A stretch of DNA of 64,000 nt from Monilinia fructicola (lineage: Eukaryota > Ascomycota > Leotiomycetes > Helotiales > Sclerotiniaceae). Below are positions 1 to 11,898 of this stretch, in pieces (the stretch's first letter is position 1; each line of letters opens with the position of its first letter). The stretch is from positions 124,001 to 188,000 of the forward strand of contig VICG01000013.1 of the NCBI GenBank assembly GCA_008692225.1, read 5' to 3'. The notes under the pieces are model-generated. The model searched no databases. It was not told where the DNA came from and saw nothing but the letters and a program-made list of their open reading frames with translations. The position numbers were made by a program, and so were the translations under genes.

Positions 1-3000
1 ATGCTGCCGGACTCCTTGACGCTAAAGAAGCTATTCTCGCGGCATACTTCCGAGGTTATGCCGTTGGAATGCTAAAATCAAGAGGAATCATGGTCGCCGC
101 TGGAATAAGCCCTGATCACGCCGAGCAACTCATTGATGAACAAGGGCTGCGGGGAAAAGTATGCGTGGCTTGCGTCAATTCTCCCGAGAGTGTTACGCTC
201 AGCGGCTCCGAAGAAGGAGCAGAGATTCTCCTTAAAGAGCTTCAGAAGAACAAATTATTCGCACGAAAAATCGAGACTGGCGGAAGAGCTTACCATTCAC
301 ATTTGGTAAAGGAGATTGGCCCTCTTTATGAAAGTCTCCTTGCACCACACTTGGACGAAAATCCCAAGCTTTGTAGTTCCGACGTCACGATGTTCTCGTC
401 TGTGGGCTATGAGAGCAGTAAATACCTACACCTCGCCAAGCAAGCAAGGAAAGCCAAGTATTGGCGGGACAATCTCGAGAACTCCGTTCAATTTAGCTCT
501 GCACTTCAAGATCTTATCGGTGATGGAAAGATTCACCTCATTGAGATCGGTCCGCATCCAGCTTTGAAGGGCCCCGTCCAGCAAGTTCGGACTTCAATCA
601 AAGTTGACAAGAATATCCTTCCATATAGTTCGACATTTGTGAGGGGTAAAGACGCTGAATTGTGTATCATGAAATTAGCAGGGAATCTTTACCTTCATGG
701 TCATGAATTGCAATGGCAGAATGTTAATAACTTGCCCCAACAGAATCAAGTTATATTACACGATGTCCAACCATATCCATGGGACTACTCAGCTGGACTC
801 CTTTGGGCCGAGTCTCGGCCTTCTGTCGAGCTACGAAACAGACAGCATGTGCGCCATGAGCTGTTGGGATCACCTGCTACTGCTGGTAATGGAATAGATT
901 GGAGTTGGCGAAATATTATACGAGCAACAGAAGCCTCTTGGCTACTGGATCACAAGGTCGAGTCTCAGATTGTTTTCCCAGCTACTGGCTATCTTGCCAT
1001 GGCAATGGAAGCAATTGCTCAGGTCAAAGGTCTCAAAAGCGCAATATCAGGGAATTCGGTTGGACCAAACACTTCTTTCGAATTCCGAAATGTGAGCATC
1101 AGCGCCGCTCTTGTCATCCAAGATGAGAAAGATACAGGCGCCAAAGAGGTTGAGCTCCATACAGCCTTCTCATGGCGAAAGATATCTACCACTAGTAAAT
1201 CTACTGACTGGTGTGATTTTTCCATATCATCGTGGGAATCGGGGCAAAGTACACTCCATTGTTCAGGAAGTGTTCGCACCGGAGGTCCATTGGCAGCGAA
1301 AGGCACAATTGAAGTTCAGAACACAGAAGGCTTTGAGAAATGGTCTATGCACCCTTGGTACAAGAAGCTTGCCGAAGGTGGGCTTTCCTTTGGACCACAG
1401 TTTCAGTCATTGACAAGCTTGAGTACCGACGGAAGTCGTGTCAGATCTGATGCATTATCTACGACCAACCTAAAGAAGAAGGTTGGAAAAGATACAGATA
1501 CTGAGTACTTTGTGCACCCAATTACTGTTGATGCTTGCTTGTAAGTTATAAAATCCCCTCTTACCACTCCTATGGCAGTGTGTTTCTCTGAGCCTCCAAA
1601 AGTTATTGAGCCACCTCGGCCGTAATTTTTCTCTCTTCCTTCTGAAATAGCAAGGCTAACTCTATTTTCTCGTACTTAGGCAATCCGGCATTATGGGCGG
1701 TACAGGTGGCAACTTAAGCACCCTCAAGGCGTTTCTGCCAGTCTTTATCTCAGAATGTCGAATCCAATCCTTGGGAGAAACAAATGACGAAGAAGCCACA
1801 ATTCATACCAAAATGACCACAACTGGTTTCGCAACCAGGAGAATTGATGCAACTCTCTTAGGACCTTCGGGTAGTGTTGTTATTGACATGAAAGATGTCC
1901 GTCTATCTCTTTTACACTGGTAAGATGGGAAGTGGAGAAATCAATGATAATATACACTCCGAACGACATCCAACATTGCGGATTAATTGGAAACCTGATC
2001 TTCTAAGTCTTCATCTCGGCGCAGAATCCGAGATGGATAGATACATTGATACCTTTATATCTAGACAGCAGCCTGACTTGGTCGACAACGAGACACAAGC
2101 TGTTATTGGAGCACTACTCGATCTCATAGGACACCACAATCCGAGAATGCGCGTTCTTGAGCTTGGACCAGATTGTGATTGCAGACCAAAGAGTTGGTTG
2201 TCTTTGCTTCACAAAGAAACGGCTCTTCCACGCATTCAATCTTGGAGTACTGGTAGCCTGGCCGAGAACGGTGATCTGACAGTAAGCAATGGAGCTTCAG
2301 GTCCTTTCGACACACTTTTGATTGGCAAGGTGAGTTTCGTCGCAATACCTTTGATGTTTGCAAGCCCATAAGACTAACATATTTATAGCTATCCGAGTCG
2401 CAAAAACTCTGGAAACACACTCCCGAGAAGCTCATTTCTCTCGTTGGCCAAAATGGTGTTGTTGTCACCCGCAAAACTGACAGTGCTATTGCCAGCTTAG
2501 CTGCTGCTAAATTCTCAATTGTAGAGATTAGAAAGCAGATCATCGTGGCCATAAGAACGCCAATATCCAAGTCATTATTGGGTAAGGATGTATTGATCAT
2601 CGTAAGTTTTCCTGCTCAATCTCAGCCTTCCCAATTGTGAGCCAAATCTAACCCTTCTATAGTCGGCCAACAAGCCTTCATCAGCAGTAGCCGAATTTTC
2701 AAAGTCTCTGTCGACTTATTTGAAGCAGACAGCAGGTGCAGCTCAAGTCAATGACGTCCCCATTGCCAATCTGGATCAAGTTTCCATCACATCGAAGATG
2801 GTATGCATATCTCTTCTCGAATTAGAGCACGAATTTTTAGCTACAATGAGTCCGGAAGATATGAACCGACTTCGTCTATGTACTGATGTTGCCACTGAGT
2901 TGTTATGGCTAACTGGCTCGGGAATGTTAACTACCCCTGATCCTAGACTGACGCTCTCAAATGGCCTGTCTCGAGCCCTCATGCTTGAGCAGCCATCACT

Positions 3001-5654
3001 GCGTTTCACGATATACGATGTTGGACGTGTGAGCCTTTTGAACACAAAATCCACATTTTCATACATAGAAAGAATTCTTACTGTGTATGAGGATTGTGAT
3101 GATAAAGAGTTCATTCAAGCCAACGGTCTTCTTTACACCAGTCGCTTTGGGCCAGATTTTGGAATAAATGCCGAATTCAGAAGACAGATTGGAGAGCAAA
3201 ACCCAATTGAAAATGCGCCACTTTCCACGGTTGGACCGGCAAAACTAAGTATAGAAAAGCCTGGTGTTACCGACTCCTTACATTTCAAACAGATTCGTGA
3301 GCCATCGACAACACCTCCAGCGGGTTTCATTGACGTCGCTATCAAGGCTGTTAGTCTCAATGCCAAAGATATTTATACCATGAGTGGACATGTTGAGACA
3401 AAGGGAGGAACTTGTTCCTTGGAGTTCTGTGGTGTTGTGACCGCTATCGGCCCCAATGTTGATAACGTTGAATTAGGCGATAGAGTAGTGGTTATGGCAC
3501 CAAATTACTTCGGCACAACGGAAAGAGTGCCTGCATGGGCTGCTCAGAAGATGCTACCAGAAGAAGAAGATAGTGTTCTTTGCACAATTCCTATAGCTTA
3601 CTCTACAGCTATCTATGCATTGCTCGATCGAGGAAATCTGAGAGCTGGCGAGTCCGTTCTCATCCATTCAGGGGCAGGTGCCGTCGGTACTGCGGCTATT
3701 ACTTTGGCGATGCGAATTGGAGCAACCGTCTATACCACTACAAGCTCTCAAGTCAAACGAGACTATCTAGTCAATGATCTAGGTGTACCAGCGGAGAACA
3801 TTTTCAACTCTCGTGATGCCTCTTTTGTAGATGGTATCAAGTCCGCTACAAACGGTCGAGGGGTAGATCTAGTACTCAACTCTCTCATTGGAGATTTGAT
3901 GCATGCAAGTTGGATTGTCTAGCCAACTTTGGGCGCTTCATCGAGATAGGAAAACGTGAGCTTGTCGACGCTGGCAAACTTGAAAGTAAGCATCCTTCAT
4001 CCAACCCTGTAACTGGAGAAGAAAACCTGAAACTAACTTGCGATCAAAAAGTGCACATGTTCTTGAGAAACACAACTTTTACAGCCTTTGACTTGTCTGA
4101 GTTGTATTACCATTCTGATCAATTCTACAAGGATATCTGGATACGGTTAGTTTCAACATCGTAACACTAGAATTTGGAACCATCAGCTTACAAAACAATA
4201 GAATCTCCAAGGAGGCGCTGCAATTGTATCGCTCTGGCCATGCAAAGCCAGGTCCCATCGCCAAGTTCGATGTTTCAGAGATCTCTCAAGCATTCCGCCA
4301 TTTCTCTTTACGAGACAGGATCGGAAAAGTCGTTGTCTCTCTGGAAAATCCAGAAAGTCAAGTCCCAGTAAGTTGTGGCATTCGTCCTTCGAAAAGAGTA
4401 AGTCTAATACGTTAGCAGGTTGCACCTTCGAAATATCTTACAGTCCTCGACCCCGAAAAAGTATATCTTCTTATTGGCTGTCTCGGAGGACTGGGTCGTA
4501 GTTTGAGTCGTTGGATGATGGCTCGGGGTGCAAGACACTTTGTCTTCGTCGGAAGATCAGGTTGCGACAAGCCCAGCGCACGGGAGCTAGTTTCTCGACT
4601 CGAAAACGAAGGGGCTCATGTCACAGTGATTAGAGGGGACGTCCTTCAACTTGCCGATATTAAAGCGGCCGTGGAAGCCTGCAAAGCTACCGGAAAGCCT
4701 ATCGGAGGTGTCGTACAGGCGGCTATGGGTCTTCAAGAAGCTCTATTCACCCGTATGACTCATGAAGGATGGCATACAGGTATTCAGCCAAAATGGGCAG
4801 GAACATGGAATTTACACAACGTACTTGAGGGAAATGATGAAGCTCTCGACTTTTTCCTCCTGACATCTTCAGTTTCAGGCAGCGTGGCAACCGCAACGGA
4901 GAGTAACTACTGCTCAGCAAATGGATTCCTTGACGCCTTTGCAAAATGGCGTCGCACACAAGGCAAGAAAGCTGTTTCTGTTGGTCTAGGCATGATCTCC
5001 GAAGTGGGCTATCTCCACGAAAACCCGGAGATAGAAGCTCTTCTCTTGAGAAAAGGCATCCAGCCCTTGAAAGAGGAGGAATTCTTGCAGGTCATAGATC
5101 TATCCCTGAGCGGAGCAGGTGGTGATTTCGAGGCTACTGAGCGAGAACCACATGTAGACTCTGCACACATGTTAACCGGACTGGAGCCACTTGGACTTCG
5201 AAGCCTCATGGACCAAGGTTTTGATGTCACGACAATTGGAAACATGCAAGATCCTCGTTCTGCAATTTTATCATCAGCTTTGTTGGGAAACAATGACTCC
5301 GGTGATGCGGGTGTTTCTCAAGCAGGTTTAGCAAATGCACCCTCATGGCTGAAGGAGATCTCTACAACTGCAGCTAAGACCCTTGTTTCTGAAGTGGAAG
5401 CTCCTTCGCTCCTAGAAGCTGTCTTGAGGGTTATGCGCAAACGATTCTCCAGTGCGATTCTTATGCCAGTGGACCAAATCGATGATACCAAACCTTTAGC
5501 GCAGTTTGGTATGGACAGTATGATTGCGGCAGAGTTCCGAACTTGGATTTGGGGAGCTTTCAAAGTCGATGTTCCTTTCCTTGATCTTCTCAGCAACCAG
5601 AAATCTCTCAACAGTCTGGCTGAATTTGCTACAGAGAAGTTAACAGAGAAGTAG
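1..5654 (+). CDS. Highly reducing type I polyketide synthase, 3' part (AT-DH-degenerate MT-ER-KR-ACP), two frame breaks
   Basis: Multidomain enzyme that builds and reduces a polyketide chain; the 5' end (KS and the AT active-site Ser) lies outside the window. Seen in order: end of AT (1 to about 680); DH with HKVESQIVFP near 950 and the second DH motif VDACLQ across an intron; a shrunken methyltransferase-like stretch with RVLELG but no GxGxG; ER with the NADPH motif HSGAGAVG near 3670; KR with GCLGGLG near 4480 and the catalytic SNYCSAN near 4905; ACP with GMDSM near 5510. There is no release domain, as usual for HR-PKSs. Proposed exons: 1-1540, 1680-2329, 2389-2601, 2663-3985, 4052-4145, 4202-4367, 4419-5654. 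All introns fit in phase with GT/AG ends. The reading frame is broken by one base at the T run 1910-1913 and by one base near GG 3912-3913, neither at a plausible intron. Either a young pseudogene or sequence errors. The product is unknown. Confidence 0.9.
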
Positions 5655-6636
5655 ATAGACTGGGTGTTATTTAGAAGATGTTTTTTTCCCTTCCCATTTC
5701 TTTAACGGAGTGTAAGAGATCAGATAAAGATTAAAGGATTAGATTCAATAAATGAACCTGGAAAAAAACCAATATGAGTCCCATGCGCGACCATTTGTTG
5801 TGATGAATCAGTCAGACCATATGCGAAAACTCCTTGACGTCGACCACTATTGCTAGTTTTGAAGCATCCGTGGACGTTAGAACGATGTGGAGATCTGACG
5901 TATAATCACGTGATGGGGTAGTGAGTAGAAAAATGAAGGGTCAAAGCTTCATCCTGCAACCTCATGTGTAAATGCTGCGTACAATAATATGATGGATCTT
6001 GACTTTCCAACGTTTGGATAAGACCCTCATTATACGAAAATATAAACATATGTGTTTTGTGAGTATCAAACAAAGGGGAGATACTGAAGGTCATCATCCT
6101 GCTACCGTCCTGGGGATGAGTTATCTCTACATTCTTCCAAGCTCCAGGTTGCACACCAAAGCAAGCATTGAATTAGATGGAATGCTATTCAACTGATCGC
6201 AACATATGAGCGACGGAAAGAATTGAAAAGAACAAAGAAAAATCACGAAGATAACTAAAACCCTCAAAAGTTTTATCTTACATTGTATACAGTGTTCGAT
6301 GAGCGTATGTATTTCGGCGTCTACACTTTACATTCGCTTCATCCCCCTTATGAGAAAAGCGAGGCATTGGAGCAATGGAAAAGCGAAATTAGCCACTTTC
6401 TTCCTGTATAACCAGTGTGAAGGTCAGAGTAGTGTGGTGTTGCAACAAATCGAAAGCATATTGAGGCTGATGTACGAAGGTGGCTGAAAATCCCCACTGT
6501 GTTCCGTTGGCAATTGATATCTTCGACTAACCACCGGATTCTTCTCCAACTTACATGCACTTATAAGTTATCGGCATTATCTTGAGAACGATTTTATTCA
6601 TTGTAGCGTTCGGTGATCAATGAAGCGGCAAATACG
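5655..6636. other. Intergenic, PKS 3' flank and upstream region of the CCCH gene
   Basis: I see no convincing gene here. Short open frames on both strands lack codon-like composition. The PKS 3' untranslated region begins at 5655. The next gene's promoter presumably lies in the right half; no clear TATA box is visible. Confidence 0.5.
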
Positions 6637-8077
6637 ATGAATACGATGAATACGAGGGGCATGCAAACGTGCCATTTCTGGCGCAAGGGAAATTGCAAAA
6701 GAGGTGTTGATTGCCAGTTCTTACATACAAATGAATTGAATCAGGATAGTACAACTTCAAGTAAGTCATGTTGTTGAAGCTTTACACCGTTATCAATATC
6801 CAAGATTGCACTCCCCAAATGAGGTAGCTCTGATTCTCGGCGTCCGTTTATATACTATGTTGATTCGGGATGGGTACTGATTATCATGGACAGATGACCT
6901 AAACATGAAATCTTCTAAGAGCACAACGAGGTACGCCGCACAGCTTACTCGAAATGCAGGCAGGGTTATTACTATTATCAAACTTCTATCTCTCGATAAC
7001 CTTACTCTTGACACCAATGAGCAGATTGGGATTAAAGATTTCAGATATGTTGCGTCCTACAATCTCTTGTGGAAAAAGTCCCTTTCTATCCTGGTTCCCG
7101 GCTCTCCACCAATATGGTCGCCACCCACTTTGCCAATAAAATTAAAGAACGACAATAACAGAACTTTGATTGGGGGTAAAGACTACAAAACACAGGTATC
7201 GATGGCCCCAGTACTTGCTGCCCTTTCCGTTAGCATTACGGATATATCTATTCTCTCGTCTACAGATCTCATCACCGACCGAAATAGTCTTCGCAAGCTG
7301 CTAGACTTTGTGAATGGAAAGGTGGACCAGGTATGGAAAATCGATGTCGAAGTAGTTCGAAACACAATGGTTTTTGAAAAAAACGCCGCATCTGTTGGGA
7401 GACATACTTCTAATGGATATGGATTCCAATTTGAGGAAGCATTTTTAAAATATCCGAAGTCGCTGAAAGGTAGCAGTGAGCATCATCGTATTGCTACCTA
7501 CGAGATTGGTGGGATGAAGTGGATGGTGAGGTTCGAGGTTGATGGATGTTATGATGCGCAAAGCATAGAAGGGCTTTCGCAGAGTCTACAAAATCTCGGA
7601 ACCAGTTCAGAAATTGAGGAATCAACTTACAAGAACATAAAAATATTGAAAACGCCAACTCCGATCTCGGATCTCCCCATATTGGAAGTCAAGACGGCAA
7701 AAATGAACAGCTCTCCAAGTCGAGCCAAGTGGATGCCCCAGCTTTACTTCTCACAGACCAAACATCTGATTATAGCGAATCACAAAGATGGAGTTTTCGA
7801 TCATGCAAATATTAAAGAGTCCGATAAAACACAAGATATGCGACAATGGGAAGAGGAAAACCAGGGCATGTTGCGAAAGCTTCTACAACTAATTGGTACC
7901 ATAAAGAATATAGTCAACGGGATTGAGGGAAGGAAGGTGGTATTGTTATGCGAGAAGGGGAACAAGAAGCATGAGATTAGCGTTCTCGAACAAACTAGGA
8001 AGAGAGAAATGATAGATGAAGAGCTTATAAAGAAGCTATGGGGCCCACCAGCTATGGCCGTGTCTCAGCGCTTCTAG
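6637..8077 (+). CDS. CCCH zinc-finger protein of a fungal family often labelled 'geranylgeranyl pyrophosphate synthetase'
   Basis: Two exons, 6637-6760 and 6894-8077, give 435 residues. The donor is GTAAGT, the acceptor CAG, and the phase fits exactly. The first exon encodes a CCCH zinc finger (C-x6-C-x5-C-x3-H, with motif TCHFWRKGNCKRG), which usually binds RNA. The second exon carries ILVPGSPPIWSPP, then ITDRNSLRKLL, then HHRIATYEIGGMKW; these blocks mark a fungal-specific family. From memory of the family, the prenyl-synthase label is common in annotations, but I see no DDxxD prenyl-diphosphate motif, so I do not assign that activity. The first in-frame ATG is at 6637, with others at 6646 and 6661; all lie before the finger. 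Function unknown; nucleic-acid binding is inferred from the finger. Confidence 0.75.
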
Positions 8078-8627
8078 TAGTCTGAGTTGACATATGACAA
8101 CAAGACTCCTCTGATCCTCTGACTTTGACCTGGGTTTAAATATTGCCATCTTTACCCTATGGGCAAAATGATTGCCACAAAATGAAAATTGTTTTCTCTG
8201 TCATCTGCCATGGTAATACCATCCGAGCCCTGGTGAAGTGGGTTAGAATGTACAGTCGCCTACTAAGATCAGTTGATTGTGACGCGCTACTTCAAACTGG
8301 GTGCATATGAAATGCCTGGTAGATGATTTGAGTGCTGAGAAAAGTCGGCGAGAAATTGGATGAATGATCACAGCAATCAGTTATCCACATATTCACAATC
8401 GATCTGTGACTATTTGCTACTGACAGCCTAGTATCAACTATGTGATCATCCGTGCAGGGGCATGCTGAAAGGAATCTTGTGGAAACATCATGTCGACTCT
8501 ATCTGAAGTATAAGATGCAGGAACAAATTTTACTTCTTTGTTTCGAAGAAGAAAGAAACTCTACCGCTGAAGATTACGGGCTACATAATATCCTATGGGA
8601 TACTGAACCTGATTCCTCCATCCCAAA
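8078..8627. other. Intergenic region
   Basis: 3' flank of the CCCH gene and upstream region of the next small open frame. No feature recognised. An overlapping open frame from 8452 on the same strand looks like a shadow. Confidence 0.4.
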
Positions 8628-8930
8628 ATGTCATCATCTCAAAGCCCCTACCCACCAGGAGCTTGGCCGAATACACCTTTTCCCCGGCCCACAAGACAAC
8701 AAATGGATCATTTTGAAAAACAAATCAGCATGCACATTGTTGCTATCCACAACATTCAGCAAGTGAATGCAGAGTTCACTGAGACCAACGCCATTCCCGC
8801 TCATTTTCCAGCCTGGCTATCCGAGATTGATGACTGGGCGAGGAGCGCGGTAGATCTCCGCCAAAGAATTGTGTCCGCCAGAGCTTTCTTGTTCCAATAT
8901 GAGGCGCACTTGAGGGATGCGACGAGCTGA
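8628..8930 (+). CDS. Small hypothetical protein, 100 aa
   Basis: Single open frame starting MSSSQSPYPPGAWPN. It has a Pro-rich N-terminus (residues 1-24), then a soluble, mostly helical-looking segment with HFPAWLSEIDDWARSAVD near residues 58-75. No signal peptide or membrane segment. Composition (few rare residues, amphipathic second half) is more gene-like than the overlapping frames on either strand. No family recognised. It could be a lineage-specific gene or a chance open frame. Confidence 0.4.
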   Translation: MSSSQSPYPPGAWPNTPFPRPTRQQMDHFEKQISMHIVAIHNIQQVNAEFTETNAIPAHFPAWLSEIDDWARSAVDLRQRIVSARAFLFQYEAHLRDATS

Positions 8931-9394
8931 GGCCTGGACCATTGACTTTGGGAAAGGGACGGGAGAAAACCACGAGTTTCTTGTATGCTAGCCAATACTT
9001 TAGGTGGAATTTGCGGTGAATCTTGCGATGGATAGAGGACTGGTAATTGAAAGCGATCGTTTTCGAGCCATGCTCGTAATATCCTGATATCAAATGAAAA
9101 ACCTGACGTGATCATACCCACCATTTTGAAACAGAATGCACATTTATAGAGCAATGTTTGAATGTAGAAGGATAACTACCCGCATTGAATGTGGACCACT
9201 ATATGTAAAGGAATGTACGAGCTTCGAATATATCGATACGACTGTACAAGTGCAAAGTCATTTACGACTTCTTTGGGATCTCACTTGTAGATTCGATCAA
9301 GATAGAGATCTCACAAGTTTCAAAGCAGGAAGCGGTGCGAGAGCGGATCTTCAACCTATACTCTGATCAAATTTATTCTCAATCCAGTTCCTGC
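8931..9394. other. Intergenic region left of the retrotransposon relic
   Basis: No gene recognised. Short open frames on both strands do not resemble known families. Confidence 0.35.
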
Positions 9395-9645
9395 GGTCCT
9401 TGTATGTTCACCAACCGCTAGCTTACCGTTCTGCTCTACGTGAACGATATTTTGGCAATTTGCAAGAAAGCTGATTTCCCACGCTCGACTTCATCGTGAC
9501 ACCCTCCGCCCAATCGGAGATGGTCAGCTCTTCCTGGAGATCAGGGTACTGCGAGGTCGAAGAAATCTTCGTCGGTGGCGTGCCAAGCTAGACAGCTACC
9601 AGGAGCTTTCACAGGTGATGACTCTCATGCTGACGACACTACGAG
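9395..9645 (+). mobile_element. Decayed Ty1-copia reverse transcriptase fragment
   Basis: Read by eye, the + strand contains GPCMFTN, a TAG stop at 9419-9421, then LTVLLYVNDILAI. This matches the copia RT core, in which the catalytic box is normally YVDD; here it is YVND. After a frame change near 9480-9515 comes LFLEIRVLRGRR followed by AKLDSY. That corresponds to the copia block reading roughly 'YFLGI..R......QDSYI'. The fragment is short, has a stop and at least one frameshift, and is surely dead. No long terminal repeats were identified with confidence. Confidence 0.6.
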
Positions 9646-10780
9646 GCTCGCCATCACCGTTTATCTCTGTTATTGCCTCTTGTTGATGTACTTCCCATCG
9701 CTCCTTTTACCCCCATCCTGAGAACTAGAGCACCACACCCGAACTCATCCAACCCGAGATTACTAGCCCTGCCCTAATCGTGATCCTGGTTCACGTGAGA
9801 GCGACAGGGCTCAAAAGAGGGAGCTTCGCAGATGGATCACGAGGAGATATAGTAGCATAAGCATCACGGAGGACGTTATGGCACAGAGCCACGTTGTAGA
9901 TCGGTAGTGGTATAGTGGGAGCGAAGATAATGATATATTGGGGCTAAAAAGGAATGGCTGACTTGATTTGGCCATTAGCCCTAAGGATTAATGGCCTTAT
10001 TTATAGACTAATGGTAAGGCATCCAATGGTCTAATCTAAGCTGGAGGTATCAAAAGGAGGAATCTCCAGGCTTCACAAACTCTAAAATGACGTGATCCAC
10101 CATATGGTACTGTATCATAGTATGGTGGGCGACGACAATATGTACAGGCACTGTACACTGTACAGTAATGCAGGGGAGAAGATAATGCAGGGACCTACAG
10201 GGAATGGACAAGTATACAAGGGTATTCCGTGGCAATAAGCTAAACGACTGTAGAGCGGTCTGAGATGCGGGAAGAAAAGGCGACGTTATTCCATGAGTAA
10301 ATGGACTCATGAACGAATTGTTGGGATTTTCAGCTTCATATTGATTTATTAAGTGTGTTTAGTGACAGGTCAATGCTTCTTGCGGATAGCAATTTTCCAA
10401 TCAGGCGGGAGGCAGCATTCGGTATTTAGCGGGCAGTTGTAACGAAGTCGTCAGTACTGTACTGCTAAAGCCAAAAAATGGTATCATTGGGGGTTCTACT
10501 ATGAACAAGACGGCAGAGAACCTTCATCTGAAACCCTAATCGCCATTCAAGGATGTATTCCGCCTTTTGCTATTGATCTAGACAGCTTGCACTGGATTGC
10601 TAAGCGTTTGGCACCCTGATTGGAGAATGGCCAGCTTCTAACATATCCTCCCACTGACTACTCAATCAACTCACCAGTGATCATCAGGATGGGATGATAA
10701 AACTTAAAGGGCCGGTCCCTGTAAAAAGTCCCCTAGATTATCATTTCATACCCTAAATAGACCGCAGTCTACTTTCGGTC
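9646..10780. other. Gene-free region, possible LTR-like remnant near 9,880-10,060
   Basis: No open frame of interest. Around 9,970-10,000 there is an 8-bp perfect inverted repeat (GGCCATTA/TAATGGCC, 11-bp spacer), soon followed by TTATTTATAGAC, which resembles an LTR promoter. Given the copia fragment just upstream this could be a solo LTR remnant, but no second copy is present to prove it. 10,750-10,800 holds a small hairpin (CGGTCC/GGACCG). Confidence 0.25.
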
Positions 10781-10890
10781 CATCAAAGGACCGCGATAAT
10801 GCCACCCACAACCAAAACCCTACATGCCCTAGCAATATAATCAAGCATACAAGTTTCGGTCGACAATACAGCCCATTTTCCCCCATCCAA

Positions 10891-11178
10891 GTGTTTACCG
10901 CCCCAAGCAGCATTACTTACGCTGTACAGGTACGCCGTCCAGATTTTGAGTTTCCTACAGACAACGACTTGCATGTGACAAGTTGTATAGCTCTGGAAAA
11001 TATCACGCAGATCGATCAATGGATACAGGGAGGAGCAGAACCCATGGAAGGAGAAGAACCTGTGGGAGAGCTGCGAGTGGGAATTGAACTCCTTCACATC
11101 TTCGTGGGTTCTGTTTATGCGGCGTCGGTTGAGTGCAAAGCGATTTTGAGGGATCTTAAAAATCAAGGACATTTTTGA
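10891..11178 (+). CDS. Possible small hypothetical protein, 95 aa
   Basis: Open frame beginning MFTAPSSITYAVQVRRPD and ending KAILRDLKNQGHF. It is acidic and has no recognisable domain. A longer open frame (129 codons) runs on the opposite strand over 10783-11172, so the coding strand is uncertain and both may be chance. I prefer the + strand because its composition is more protein-like. No intron or promoter evidence. Confidence 0.2.
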   Translation: MFTAPSSITYAVQVRRPDFEFPTDNDLHVTSCIALENITQIDQWIQGGAEPMEGEEPVGELRVGIELLHIFVGSVYAASVECKAILRDLKNQGHF

Positions 11179-11898
11179 TGTGTCAAGTTGAAAGACGACT
11201 TAGCTCAGGTAGAGGGCTCAAGGTAGTCTAGATTAATTTAGGTGTCGGGCGCGCCTGCTATCAGCAAATAACATGCTTTTGAACGCAAACCTTTGTCAAT
11301 ACTCAGAAAGATTCGCCTGTACGTGAAATTCGAGTTGGATAATGTGATCAATATAAGTGATGACTGTATCAGTTGACCCATCATTGAAATCTGATCATCA
11401 CTGTGCTTGCCCCTTTTATGAGATTTTTAGCTCTGCTTCAAGACTACTGCACGTGGAATAATTTCAAGCAATAGACAATCATAAAACGCACACAACATGC
11501 GCTCTTGTGAAGTAATGGTCGGCTTCTACATAAAACTGAAGCCGTATCATGATATTTGATCCATGACTGATTGATCGTTCAGTCACCAGTCAGGAGTGGT
11601 CACCGGCGCCGAGATGCAAATACTGCCCAAACATAAATCAGCCAGCTGGAAAACACATGTGACAACCCACAAACTTGCCATTGCTTTCAAACTCTAAGGA
11701 AAACTTCAAGATGACTTATACAAGCTATGCGACCAAGGTCACCGGCTCTTTGGCTACCGCAAAGACGGCGGATTATATATAGCCAGGCCAGACCACTCGT
11801 ACATAGATTTACGATCCTTGCACGGAGCAAGACATTGTTGTGAATTACCACAGCCTTTATTCCCAAAACAAATCTCTGCATTGCTCAGTTCCTTCAAA
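11179..11898. other. Intergenic region
   Basis: AT-rich, no gene recognised. A TATATA-like stretch near 11,773 (GATTATATATAGCC) lies about 125 bp before the start of the next gene and may be its TATA box. Confidence 0.3.

Noticed and set aside
1541..4418. Explaining the PKS frame breaks as unusually short introns
   Set aside because: The GT..AG distances available (about 12-13 nt) are far below any functional intron.
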